The notes below the pieces were generated by a model. That model did not search any database. It worked only from the letters and a program-made list of their open reading frames with translations, and was not told where the DNA came from. Of a stretch of DNA of 64,000 nucleotides, positions 55,983 through 63,219 are shown piece by piece; within the stretch, counting starts at the first letter, position 1, and every line of letters starts with the position of its first letter. This DNA is from Aurantiacibacter sp. D1-12. GTDB lineage: Bacteria > Pseudomonadota > Alphaproteobacteria > Sphingomonadales > Sphingomonadaceae. The DNA is taken from positions 1-64,000 of the forward strand of contig NZ_JAPJZJ010000005.1 in NCBI RefSeq assembly GCF_028858515.1, written 5' to 3'. Both the position numbers and the translations under genes were made by a program.

Positions 55983-58880
55983 TTAGAAGCGAACGACAAC
56001 CGATGCGAAGAAGTCACGACCCAGCACGTCGTAGGTCGACGGGTAGGTGTTCATCTGCTCAGCGTTGTTGAAGTCGCCCAGCAGGAGCGAGTTCGTATTG
56101 TTGGTGACCTGACCGGCTGCGTTGAACTCAGGCGAGCTCGGCAGCGTGTCGAACAGGTTGTTGACACCGACAGTGAACGTCACCGATTCCATGAAGTCGT
56201 ACGACAGCGTCAGATCCATAAGATCATAGGCGCCGATACGCTCAACGTGGTAGGTTACGCCATCATCGTCATCATCAACGGCAGACAGGTGACGCCAGCG
56301 GGTCGAGAAGGTCAGAGGACCATCGACGTAGCTTGCGCGGGCCGTCCACTTGAACGACGGAGTCGGCTCACCACAGGTGAGACCGAATTCGCCGGCACAA
56401 GTCGTGATGTTCGTCGGATCGGTTACGTCAGGAATGGTGTCCGAAGATTCGGTCCAGGTACCCAGGAACGACAGGTTCAGGTCAGAACCGCCATTGCCCA
56501 GTACGGAGAAGCCGAGGTCGATACCGTAGTTCACCTGAAGGTCGATGCCCGAAACAGAGAACTCAGCGATGTTCGCGCCACCGAGAACCGGCGGGTTGGC
56601 ACGGCTGAAAGAACCTTGCGAGTCACGCGTACCAACGAAAGTGGCACAACGCGGATCGTTAAGGTCCTGGGCCTGATTGTAGCACAGATCCAGAGCCTGC
56701 TGCAGGCTGATCGTGGTGATGGCATCTTCAACGACGATGTCGAAGTAGTCGACCGTAACCGTCAGACCAGGGATGAACTGCGGCTGCAGAGCAACACCGA
56801 AAGTCCACGAGTCAGACGTTTCTTCCTGCAGGTTCGGGTTACCACCGAACAGTGCAGCGATCTGGCCGTCAGGCTGGATCACGGCATTGTTACCGATGTT
56901 GGCAGCCGGAACACCGTTGGCCTGGCAGAGCGCCAGCAACGCACCGGTCGGAACCGGACCGCCTCCAGCACCGTCACCGGCACACGGGTCGTTTGCACCC
57001 GGGAAGCCGATTGCGGTACCCTGGAACAGTTCACCAACGTTCGGAGCACGAACAGCGCGCTGATACTGCGCACGGAACGTGATGTCTTCAACCGGCTGGA
57101 ACTGTGCACCAAGTGCGTAGGTCCAAACACCGCCAACCAGATCAAGCGAGTAATCCGAGTAACGGGCAGCACCGTTGAGTTCGAAGCGCATGCCGCTTTC
57201 GGTCTCGAACGGAACATTGAGCTCGGCGAACACTTCGTTGACGTTGTAGCCACCCGAGGTCGGCTGACCGGCGTTGAAGCCGGCAACGTCACCCGAAGCG
57301 AGGAACTCGTCAGGGATGAAGCGCGAGTTCACTTCACGGTACTCAGCACCGATAGCGAAACCGACAGGTTCTGCCGCACCAAGTGCGAAGTCACCGAAAG
57401 TACCCGACAGTGCGGCCGAAGCGACCTGCAGGTCAGAGATATCGCCGTTCTGCGCCTGGATGCGGAACACATCAACCATGTCAGGCGTCAGAGTGCCTTC
57501 ACCGAAGATGTTGATCTGCGTGGCACCGGTACCATTGATGGCAGCGGTGAAGCGCGAAAGCGAGGCGTTACCCTGCTGGATGTTCGCATTACGCGTACGT
57601 GAGTACATGTAATAGGCATCGTAGCTCAGGAACTCGTTGATATCACCACGAGCACCGGCGAGAACACGGAACGAGTTACGCTCGTCCAGGTTACGACGGC
57701 CACCAGCTTCTTCCAGACGACGACGTACCTGCACCGGAACGAGGCCATCATTGGCATCTGTACCGGTTTCAGTGGCGTCAAGCTGTGCGAACTGGTCGAA
57801 AGTTGCCTGGTTGATGAAGCCATCAGCCAGCAGCTGGTTGTAGTCCAGCGTGGTGTTCACCAGGATCGGAGTCGGAGCAAGCTCGGAATCAACCTGATTG
57901 TTCACGTAAGCAACTTCAGCATAAAGCTCGAGAGCGTCAGCAACTTCGTAGCTACCATAACCACCAAGCATGTAACGTTCCTGCGGAAGCTGCAGGTAGT
58001 TTACAGGCGCGTAGTTATAAAGGTCGCCCGGAGTGCGATAGTCACGCAGGTCGCCAGGTGTACCGAAGATAGCGAGGTTGTTGTTCGCTTCGAAAGCCGT
58101 ACCGGTCACATCACCGTCGCCACGATAGGTCAGGCGGGTCTGCGGCGGGAGCGAGGAGCCCAGCTGCTGCAGCGGCGAACCACCAAGCGCGAAGAACGAG
58201 AAGTCACGGTCGCCCTGGAAGATTTCGTCACGGTTGTAGTATTCACCGAAGACGGTCACGTTACCGCGACCACCGGCGAAGTCAGTGCCGATTGCACCGT
58301 GGACCTGATAGCGGTCGCCATCGCCACGCTCGGTGATCGAGTACTGGCCACCGACTTCAGCGCCGTCGAGATCACGCAGGCGGAAGTTCACAACACCCGA
58401 AAGAGCGTCCGAACCGTAAACGGCCGAAGCACCACCCGTCACAACGTCAACGTTGTCCAGCAGGAACTGCGGGATAGTGTTGAGGTCGACGATCTGGTTG
58501 GTATCGTAGAACATCCAGCGGCGGCCATTGACCAGCAGCATGGTACGGGTAGCACCAAGGCCACGCAGGTTGAGCGAGGCGGTACCGTTACCCGGGTTGT
58601 TCGAGAAGGACGTGATGCCCGGAACAACCTGCGGAAGGGTGTTGACGACGTTTTCAACGTTCACGGCGCCGGCCAGCGAGAATTCTTCGCTGTCGACAAC
58701 TGCGATCGGAGCTGCGGTATCAACGTTCTGACGCTGAATGCGCGTGCCGGTGACGACGATACGCTCGTCGCTCTGGGCCTGCTCATCCGAGCCGTCCTGA
58801 GCCATCGCAGGCGTCGCGATCAGCGATCCGAAGATCACCGAGCTCGCGAGAAGCGATGCCTTGGTCTTACGATTAAACAT
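55983..58880 (-). CDS. TonB-dependent outer membrane receptor
   Basis: 965 aa. A signal peptide (MFNRKTKASLLASSVIFGSLIATPAMAQ) precedes ERIVVTGTRIQRQNVDTAAP (TonB-box-like start), the plug domain (VVNTLPQVVPG, NLRGLGATRTMLLVNGRR, DVVTGGASAVYGSDALSGVVNF) and a 22-strand barrel that ends in FASVVVRF with terminal Phe. The paired cysteines (DPCAGDGAG, LCQANG, CYNQAQ, CATFVG, TTCAGEFGLTCGEP) are in extracellular loops. Likely imports a peptide, siderophore or glycan. It converges on the oxygenase operon and may import its substrate; this is inference. The codons are uniformly chosen, as in highly expressed genes. Confidence 0.95.
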   Translation of the reverse strand: MFNRKTKASLLASSVIFGSLIATPAMAQDGSDEQAQSDERIVVTGTRIQRQNVDTAAPIAVVDSEEFSLAGAVNVENVVNTLPQVVPGITSFSNNPGNGTASLNLRGLGATRTMLLVNGRRWMFYDTNQIVDLNTIPQFLLDNVDVVTGGASAVYGSDALSGVVNFRLRDLDGAEVGGQYSITERGDGDRYQVHGAIGTDFAGGRGNVTVFGEYYNRDEIFQGDRDFSFFALGGSPLQQLGSSLPPQTRLTYRGDGDVTGTAFEANNNLAIFGTPGDLRDYRTPGDLYNYAPVNYLQLPQERYMLGGYGSYEVADALELYAEVAYVNNQVDSELAPTPILVNTTLDYNQLLADGFINQATFDQFAQLDATETGTDANDGLVPVQVRRRLEEAGGRRNLDERNSFRVLAGARGDINEFLSYDAYYMYSRTRNANIQQGNASLSRFTAAINGTGATQINIFGEGTLTPDMVDVFRIQAQNGDISDLQVASAALSGTFGDFALGAAEPVGFAIGAEYREVNSRFIPDEFLASGDVAGFNAGQPTSGGYNVNEVFAELNVPFETESGMRFELNGAARYSDYSLDLVGGVWTYALGAQFQPVEDITFRAQYQRAVRAPNVGELFQGTAIGFPGANDPCAGDGAGGGPVPTGALLALCQANGVPAANIGNNAVIQPDGQIAALFGGNPNLQEETSDSWTFGVALQPQFIPGLTVTVDYFDIVVEDAITTISLQQALDLCYNQAQDLNDPRCATFVGTRDSQGSFSRANPPVLGGANIAEFSVSGIDLQVNYGIDLGFSVLGNGGSDLNLSFLGTWTESSDTIPDVTDPTNITTCAGEFGLTCGEPTPSFKWTARASYVDGPLTFSTRWRHLSAVDDDDDGVTYHVERIGAYDLMDLTLSYDFMESVTFTVGVNNLFDTLPSSPEFNAAGQVTNNTNSLLLGDFNNAEQMNTYPSTYDVLGRDFFASVVVRF

Positions 58881-59366
58881 TCAAGTACTCCTGGTAAGTG
58901 GGAGAAACTGCAATGGAAGAAGGCACCTGACACGCGGGTATTCCCGCTCAAAGCTGTCTGGCTACCTGAGTCCTCCTTCCTGGAATGGACCCAAAGCATT
59001 TCACGTGGCTACACACAATCGCTGTGAGCGCCGGTTTCACACGGAACGAAATCGTGTGACATTTTTGAAACATTTTACAAAAGCCCCATTAAGGAACCGA
59101 AGAGCAATGCCCGGCTCGTTTGTTATTAATGCATTCCAATGACTTGGCTCCATGTCGAGAAATGTGTGCAGTAATATTATTTCAAAGCCAAGCCAATGCG
59201 ATTCCTGAATGTTACACTACCGATTGTGGTATCTTCGCACCGGAGCGCCCTCCCCCCCGGCAATCTATCAACAGTCTCAGGCGCATCATTCGGGTGCGTA
59301 AACGCGATATTTACCAAACCCCGGCATACCTCCTGCACGAAACAGGCAGTCTGGGGGACACGCCCG
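58881..59366. other. Long intergenic region, leader of the TonB receptor and pilin
   Basis: No credible gene in 486 bp. The part from about 59040 to 59240 is AT-rich (TTTTTGAAACATTTTACAAAAG) and should hold the TonB receptor promoter reading left and perhaps the pilin promoter reading right. GCGGG-TATT-CCCGC at 58936-58949 forms a small hairpin in the receptor leader. The leader of the receptor would be over 100 bases long. Confidence 0.5.
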
Positions 59367-59561
59367 ATGAAGAAGATATTTTGGAAGAAGCTCTCGCAAA
59401 ACGAGATCGGCGGCACGGCCATCGAATACGGCGTCGTCGCCATGCTGATCGGTGTCGCGCTTGCCGGCGTGATGCTTTCGCTCGGAGACGAGGTCGAGAC
59501 GCAGTACAACACCATCGAAAGCGAATACGCCGACGCCAACAAGGACGCGGGCGGCAACTAG
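59367..59561 (+). CDS. Flp family type IVb pilin (atypical)
   Basis: 64 aa. A short basic leader (MKKIFWKKLSQNEIGG) ends in Gly-Gly, followed by TAIEYGVVAMLIGVALAGV, the hydrophobic pilin stalk with the Glu-Tyr pair of Flp pilins. The leader would be cut by the TadV/CpaA peptidase after Gly. The tail is acidic (EVETQYNTIESEYADANK). No other tad or cpa genes lie in the window, so the export machinery must be elsewhere. Start ATG 59367. Confidence 0.85.
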   Translation: MKKIFWKKLSQNEIGGTAIEYGVVAMLIGVALAGVMLSLGDEVETQYNTIESEYADANKDAGGN

Positions 59562-59587
59562 ACTGCTTCCGGCAGCGCGATGTAAAC

Positions 59588-59619
59588 GGCACCCCATGGC
59601 CCCGCCATCGGGTGCCTTT
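59588..59619 (+). terminator. Weak rho-independent terminator after the first pilin
   Basis: GGCACCC and GGGTGCC form a 7-bp stem with ATGG/CCAT pairing inside the loop, followed by TTTC. The T-run is short, so read-through to the second pilin is possible. Confidence 0.55.
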
Positions 59620-59710
59620 CGCCGTGTCAAACGAAGCCTTAACCCAATGCGCCTATAACCTGCACCATCGCCCGATATCCTGTCGCGAGCGATCCGGAAT
59701 AGGGACCGAC

Positions 59711-59896
59711 ATGGCACGCACTTTCACAAGCCTTTTCAAAGATGAAACGGGCGCCACCGCGATCGAGTATGGCCTCATCGCCACGCTTGTCAGCATCGCC
59801 GCGATCACCGCCATGCAGAACCTCGGCAATGAGCTTTCCACGACCTACAACAGCGTGGAAACCAAGGTCCAGGCAGCCAACCAGCGCAACCAGTAA
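59711..59896 (+). CDS. Flp family type IVb pilin
   Basis: 61 aa. MARTFTSLFKDETGATAIEYGLIATLVSIAAITAM is a canonical Flp prepilin: short leader, ATAIEYGLIA cleavage and stalk region, and a variable tail (NLGNELSTTYNSVETK). ATG 59711 follows AATAGGGACCGAC. It is a paralogue of the gene 150 bp upstream, which has a longer basic leader. The two would be minor and major subunits of an adhesive Tad pilus encoded elsewhere. Confidence 0.92.
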   Translation: MARTFTSLFKDETGATAIEYGLIATLVSIAAITAMQNLGNELSTTYNSVETKVQAANQRNQ

Positions 59897-59911
59897 AAAT
59901 CCTTGCTTTGC

Positions 59912-60143
59912 GAACCTGCGTCCGCAGGTTCGTCCTCGCTAGACGCGCAGCAAGCTGCGCCCGCTGCGGGCGGCCGTTCGGCCTTGCCCTCGGCGAGCGC
60001 CGAGCGAGCTCCGCGACACGGTAGCTATCTGGCGCTGGAATCGGGCGCGACTAGCGCACGACAGAGCCCGAACGGGCGACCGCAGGTGCCGCGCAGCGAA
60101 GCGGAGCGAATAGCACCGAGGACGAACCCGCGGAGGCGGGTTC
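59912..60143. repeat. 232-bp element with 27-bp terminal inverted repeats
   Basis: The ends at 59912-59938 and 60117-60143 are inverted copies with three differences; each contains a hairpin (GAACCTGCG, TC, CGCAGGTTC at the left; GAACCCGC ... GCGGGTTC at the right) plus GGTTCGTCCTCG. The interior is very GC-rich with further short palindromes and has no credible ORF. It looks like a non-autonomous miniature element or a REP/BIME unit. It starts 15 bp after the pilin stop, where it may also act as a terminator. Confidence 0.65.
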
Positions 60144-60199
60144 ATGAGACAAACAATCCCCCTTTCCTACAGCCCCTCCCCCTCCGCATGCCGCAGCGC

Positions 60200-61024
60200 A
60201 TGTCCTCTCCCCACAAACCCAAGACCACCCTCCCCGCCTTTACCCCCGTCCCGCGGAAGACAGACCGTTCGAACGGCTGGAAGCCCGAAGTCCAGCTCGC
60301 CTTTATCGAGGCGCTGGCAGAGACCGGCAGCGTCACCGCCGCCGCGCGCCGCGTGAACCGCGCAGCCGTTGGCGCCTACCTCCTGCGCCGCCATCCGGAG
60401 GCCAAGAGCTTCCGCAAGGCGTGGGAGGCCGCGCTCGATATCGGCATGCAGCGGGTGGAGGATGTCGCGATGGACCGCGCGCTCAACGGCGTGGAAGTGC
60501 CCGTGTACGCCTATGGCAAGATCATCGGCACGCGCACTGTCTACAACGATCGCCTGCTCATGTTCATGCTCCGCAACCGCGCCCCCAAACGCTTTGCCGC
60601 CGATGGAGCCAAGGGCATGAACGCGCTCGACAAGCACCGCCTCGCGCAGATGAAAAAGGAATGGCGCAAGGAATGGGACCGCGAACGCCTCGCCGCGAAG
60701 AAGAAGGATAGCGGAGAAACTCTTGACCGCCTCCACGCCAAGATCGACAAAATGCGCGAGCGCCGCGACGCGCTGATGAGTCCCGAAACCCGCCGCCTGC
60801 GCGAAGCCTACGAAGCGAGCTTCGAACGCGACAAGGCCGAACCCTACGCGTGGATGGACGAGGCGGACGCGTCACCCGGCGCGGATGCGCAGGTCGACAA
60901 CGACATGGGCGTGCTCGGCCCGAGCGAGGAGATGAAAAAGCATCTGCCGGGCTGGCAGGAGGCGGAGCCGGAGGGTGAGGAGGATGGACCGAGGGTGCGG
61001 CGGGTGAAGGATGATGGTTGGTGA
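60200..61024 (+). CDS. HTH DNA-binding protein, terminase-small-subunit-like
   Basis: 274 aa. WKPEVQLAFIEALAETGSVTAAARRVNRAAVGAYLLRRHPEAKSF near residues 25-75 is a helix-turn-helix of the kind found at the start of phage terminase small subunits and in many sphingomonad-specific proteins; it is followed by LNGVEVPVYAYGKIIGTRTVYNDRLLMFMLRNRAPKRF. A charged coiled-coil tail (KEWRKEWDRERLAAKKKDSGET) ends the protein. No terminase large subunit or other phage gene is nearby, so a resident regulator is more likely. Start ATG 60200 is chosen; upstream in-frame codons fall in the repeat element. Confidence 0.75.
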   Translation: MSSPHKPKTTLPAFTPVPRKTDRSNGWKPEVQLAFIEALAETGSVTAAARRVNRAAVGAYLLRRHPEAKSFRKAWEAALDIGMQRVEDVAMDRALNGVEVPVYAYGKIIGTRTVYNDRLLMFMLRNRAPKRFAADGAKGMNALDKHRLAQMKKEWRKEWDRERLAAKKKDSGETLDRLHAKIDKMRERRDALMSPETRRLREAYEASFERDKAEPYAWMDEADASPGADAQVDNDMGVLGPSEEMKKHLPGWQEAEPEGEEDGPRVRRVKDDGW

Positions 61025-61045
61025 GCGAAGACACCCAGATCGCGT

Positions 61046-62353
61046 TCAGGCGCTTAGACCTCGTTTCAATGTCGAGGCTGCGCACTCAACTGGGCAATCT
61101 TCCCTCGGCGGAACGCCAGCGGTGTAGTCACCGGCAACTTGCAGTGGTGATAAGAAACGCTGCCTCGATTGCAGCGTGGACTCCACACCGGCTGCATCGC
61201 GCAAGAAATCAACCGCTGTCATGAGTCCAGCAAGAAACGAAACAAATGAAATAGTCGGAATTGGTCCGTCTTGTTCTTCATCGTGGGGATGCAAGCACCC
61301 TGCGCAACCTGACGTAGAAAAATGGACGGAGGACATTGCAGCGAAATGGGAGGTGGCGCCAACGCTCATCCATGAGGGCGCCGCCCGCGCGATCAACCAA
61401 CGTATCGGAATGTCATCGACGCCGACAATCACCGATTGTGCAATGTCCTCGAGGTCTTGCTCCTGAAAGTGCCGAGCAACTGGCTCAATCTTCAGCCCAT
61501 TCTCGAATGCCTTGAAGAGTTCCACCTTGGACAGGCCAAGAAAGCCGCACGTCAACAGCATGTTTCGATTTCGGTTTGTTTCGTCGGATACGTCTCGATC
61601 AAATACTCGCGCAACTCCCGAGACCTGTGGCAATCTCAAGAGCGCATACAAGGTCGCATTGGTTACAGCACCTGCGCTAATCACATCGAAGCGACCGAGT
61701 TGGCTGATCTTCGGCGTGTCCTCATGAGCGAGCCTAAGGACCGAGGACTGACTATCCTCAAAAAGTTCACGAAAATGGCCTGCATTTCTGGTTGCTAACG
61801 GAAGCATTCTGCGACCTGCGACCTTGATAGCTTCCGCGGCGACAAGCGTGGCAGCAATCATCCCACCAATAGGCCAATCAGATTTCTCCGCCTTGGCGAC
61901 ATAAGGATAGTCGCCGAGTTCCCCTGCCCAATCCGTCCATCCTACTGAAACGACTCTTTTTGCTTTTGCAAAGCGAGCCAAATCCCGACTGCCGAAGACA
62001 AAGGCAACATCCGGTTCAAACAACGGGCAACCAATCGCGATTTCGAGGCCGTCAACAATCTGCCCTCCTTCGGCTTGAAGAGCTTCGTAGAGAGTGCTTC
62101 CATTCATTGGAGGCTGGTCTCCAATCAGTGGCGCATCGGGCAGATCCAAAAAAACCCGATGACCGGATCTCGCCATCAAGAACGCTGATGTGGTAATCGC
62201 CACCTGCCCGGACAAAGTCGAAACGGTCGCCTCGTCCGCTACCAACAGAAAACTGGCGCCGGTTAAAGCACGAAGGACAGAATCCGCATCTTTGATCCCT
62301 AGATCATCTTGGAAAAGCTGAACTGTCCGAGCGAATTGTTGAGCGCTAACCAT
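61046..62353 (-). CDS. ThiF/E1-like adenylating enzyme
   Basis: 435 aa, almost twice a ThiF or MoeB. The C-terminal half is a recognisable E1 adenylation domain: VISAGAVTNATLYALLRL (residues 225-239, the glycine loop), FDRDVSDETNRNRNMLL (252-267, Asp and the two Arg/Asn positions), VGVDDIPIRWL near 313, then CAGC (350-353) and CPVEC (420-424) as a four-cysteine zinc site. The region that carries the catalytic Cys in thioester-forming E1s reads PIPTISFVSFLAG and has none. The N-terminal half (FLLVADEATVSTLSGQ, RVFLDLPDAP) looks like a degenerate Rossmann domain, so the chain may be an internal pseudo-dimer. It overlaps the JAB gene by 8 bp. Confidence 0.88.
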   Translation of the reverse strand: MVSAQQFARTVQLFQDDLGIKDADSVLRALTGASFLLVADEATVSTLSGQVAITTSAFLMARSGHRVFLDLPDAPLIGDQPPMNGSTLYEALQAEGGQIVDGLEIAIGCPLFEPDVAFVFGSRDLARFAKAKRVVSVGWTDWAGELGDYPYVAKAEKSDWPIGGMIAATLVAAEAIKVAGRRMLPLATRNAGHFRELFEDSQSSVLRLAHEDTPKISQLGRFDVISAGAVTNATLYALLRLPQVSGVARVFDRDVSDETNRNRNMLLTCGFLGLSKVELFKAFENGLKIEPVARHFQEQDLEDIAQSVIVGVDDIPIRWLIARAAPSWMSVGATSHFAAMSSVHFSTSGCAGCLHPHDEEQDGPIPTISFVSFLAGLMTAVDFLRDAAGVESTLQSRQRFLSPLQVAGDYTAGVPPREDCPVECAASTLKRGLSA

Positions 62354-62792
62354 CGATCTGTATCCTCGCCTCTATATCAACCTGTTGCCAACTGCCATCC
62401 GACTGAATCTCGGTCAGGTAAGCTCTATCAAAACCGACAGGCCCCATTGCGAAATCCGGGATAACCAAGCTCAAGAAACCGGCCTCGGGCAGCAATGGGT
62501 AGGCGTCGTCTGTAGCGGAGTGAAAAGCTTCTGATGGGTGCGTATGCACTTGTACTCGGACGCCCATTCCCCTGTCGGCTAGATCATTCCAAAATTCATT
62601 GATCCACCCACTATCGATGCTGAGCGCATACGCGGACGACAAATGGCGGGGATGCACAACTTCAAGCAATTTTAGCGGGTCATTCCAGCTGCTCACCCAG
62701 TACAATTGGCACTCGCGGCGGTTGTCGCCGCATGATCGTAGAACATGGAATGTCTCTTCGATCATGCGGCGCGGAAGCGAAAACAAAGGCAT
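62346..62792 (-). CDS. JAB/JAMM (Mov34) metalloprotease
   Basis: 148 aa, a single JAB domain. RRECQLYWVSSW supplies the Glu of the JAMM motif near residue 27, and RVQVHTHPSEAFHSATDDAYP near residue 80 gives HxH, the Ser and the Asp (spacing between the second His and the Ser is six, not the usual seven). Such proteins remove or process ubiquitin-like modifiers. It lies between the ubiquitin-like gene (1-bp gap) and the E1-like gene (8-bp overlap), so the three are made together. Confidence 0.88.
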   Translation of the reverse strand: MPLFSLPRRMIEETFHVLRSCGDNRRECQLYWVSSWNDPLKLLEVVHPRHLSSAYALSIDSGWINEFWNDLADRGMGVRVQVHTHPSEAFHSATDDAYPLLPEAGFLSLVIPDFAMGPVGFDRAYLTEIQSDGSWQQVDIEARIQIDG

Positions 62793-62793
62793 C

Positions 62794-63093
62794 TCAGCCG
62801 GCCTTCACAGCGGACGGGCGGAGGAGAAGCGTGTCTTTTTTCTTGACCTTCGATTGCTTGACGGTTTCGGCGTCTTTCAGTTCGGAGCCCTCTTCATCGA
62901 ACAGCGACAGGATGTGCTGGTTGGACGTGATGCCAAACGTACTGATCGCCTTCTGCAGCAGAGCGCTGATCAGCTCTGCATTCGACGTTTCGACCTGCTT
63001 CGTGAGGCCATTGTACTTCACACCGATTTCGAACGGCTTGTTCTGGCCGACATCGTCGGGCCGCTTGCTCGTCATTCCATTCTCGCTCGCCAT
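62794..63093 (-). CDS. Ubiquitin-like beta-grasp protein
   Basis: 99 aa. After a disordered N terminus the fold reads as ubiquitin-like: FEIGVKYNGLTKQVETS (beta hairpin), NAELISALLQKAISTFG (helix), ILSLFDEEGSELKD (strand and turn) and KVKKKDTLLLRPSAVKAG (last strand). The chain ends in Ala-Gly, not Gly-Gly, and has no extension to be trimmed. ATG 63093 has GGAG six bases upstream; the TTG at 63105 is the less likely alternative. First gene of the operon with the JAB and E1-like genes. Resemblance judged by eye; no search run. Confidence 0.8.
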   Translation of the reverse strand: MASENGMTSKRPDDVGQNKPFEIGVKYNGLTKQVETSNAELISALLQKAISTFGITSNQHILSLFDEEGSELKDAETVKQSKVKKKDTLLLRPSAVKAG

Positions 63094-63124
63094 GGTTATC
63101 TCCAAATTTGCGAATCAAACAATT

Positions 63125-63142
63125 GATTGCTAGGAAGCAATC
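63125..63142. promoter_or_regulatory. Candidate operator 1 in the divergent promoter
   Basis: GATTGCT, four bases, AGCAATC: perfect 7-base arms. In GATTGC-N6-GCAATC form it shares spacing and half-site with the second site at 63170. It lies 32 bp upstream of the ubiquitin-like gene and 78 bp upstream of the XRE regulator start, the expected place for the regulator to control both sides. Confidence 0.65.
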
Positions 63143-63167
63143 GGCAGCTTGATGAAGGAGACTCGCC

Positions 63168-63215
63168 ATGATTGCAAGATCGCAATTTATTTCATTTGTG
63201 GAATTTCGTCGGTGA
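63168..63215 (+). CDS. Possible 15-codon leader ORF
   Basis: ATG 63168 follows AGGAG at ideal distance (seven bases) and encodes MIARSQFISFVEFRR before TGA 63213-63215, five bases ahead of the XRE start at 63220. The spacing and strong ribosome site suggest that translation of this ORF could feed the regulator by coupling. It overlaps operator 2. It could also be chance: the ORF is out of frame with the regulator. Confidence 0.4.
   Translation: MIARSQFISFVEFRR
63170..63187. promoter_or_regulatory. Candidate operator 2 in the divergent promoter
   Basis: GATTGC, six bases, GCAATT: the same half-site and the same 18-bp geometry as the site at 63125, with one mismatch at the edge. The two sites are 45 bp apart, centre to centre, and both lie between the divergent operons. 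A regulator dimer bound here would block initiation of the XRE transcript. Confidence 0.55.
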
Positions 63216-63219
63216 CCGC

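Noticed and set aside
55974-57602. 542-codon open frame antisense to the TonB receptor gene
   Set aside because: It mirrors the strong codon bias of the receptor, has no ribosome site and no recognisable domain; the receptor reading is certain.
61046-63105. Type II CBASS (Cap2/Cap3) or Bil system
   Set aside because: No cyclic-nucleotide synthase and no E2 domain are present within the visible sequence, and the E1 is not fused to an E2. The operon is related in parts only.
61046-63105. PRTRC cassette
   Set aside because: PRTRC loci include a ParB-like gene and several small proteins; none is seen, and the E1-like protein is much longer than PRTRC ThiF.
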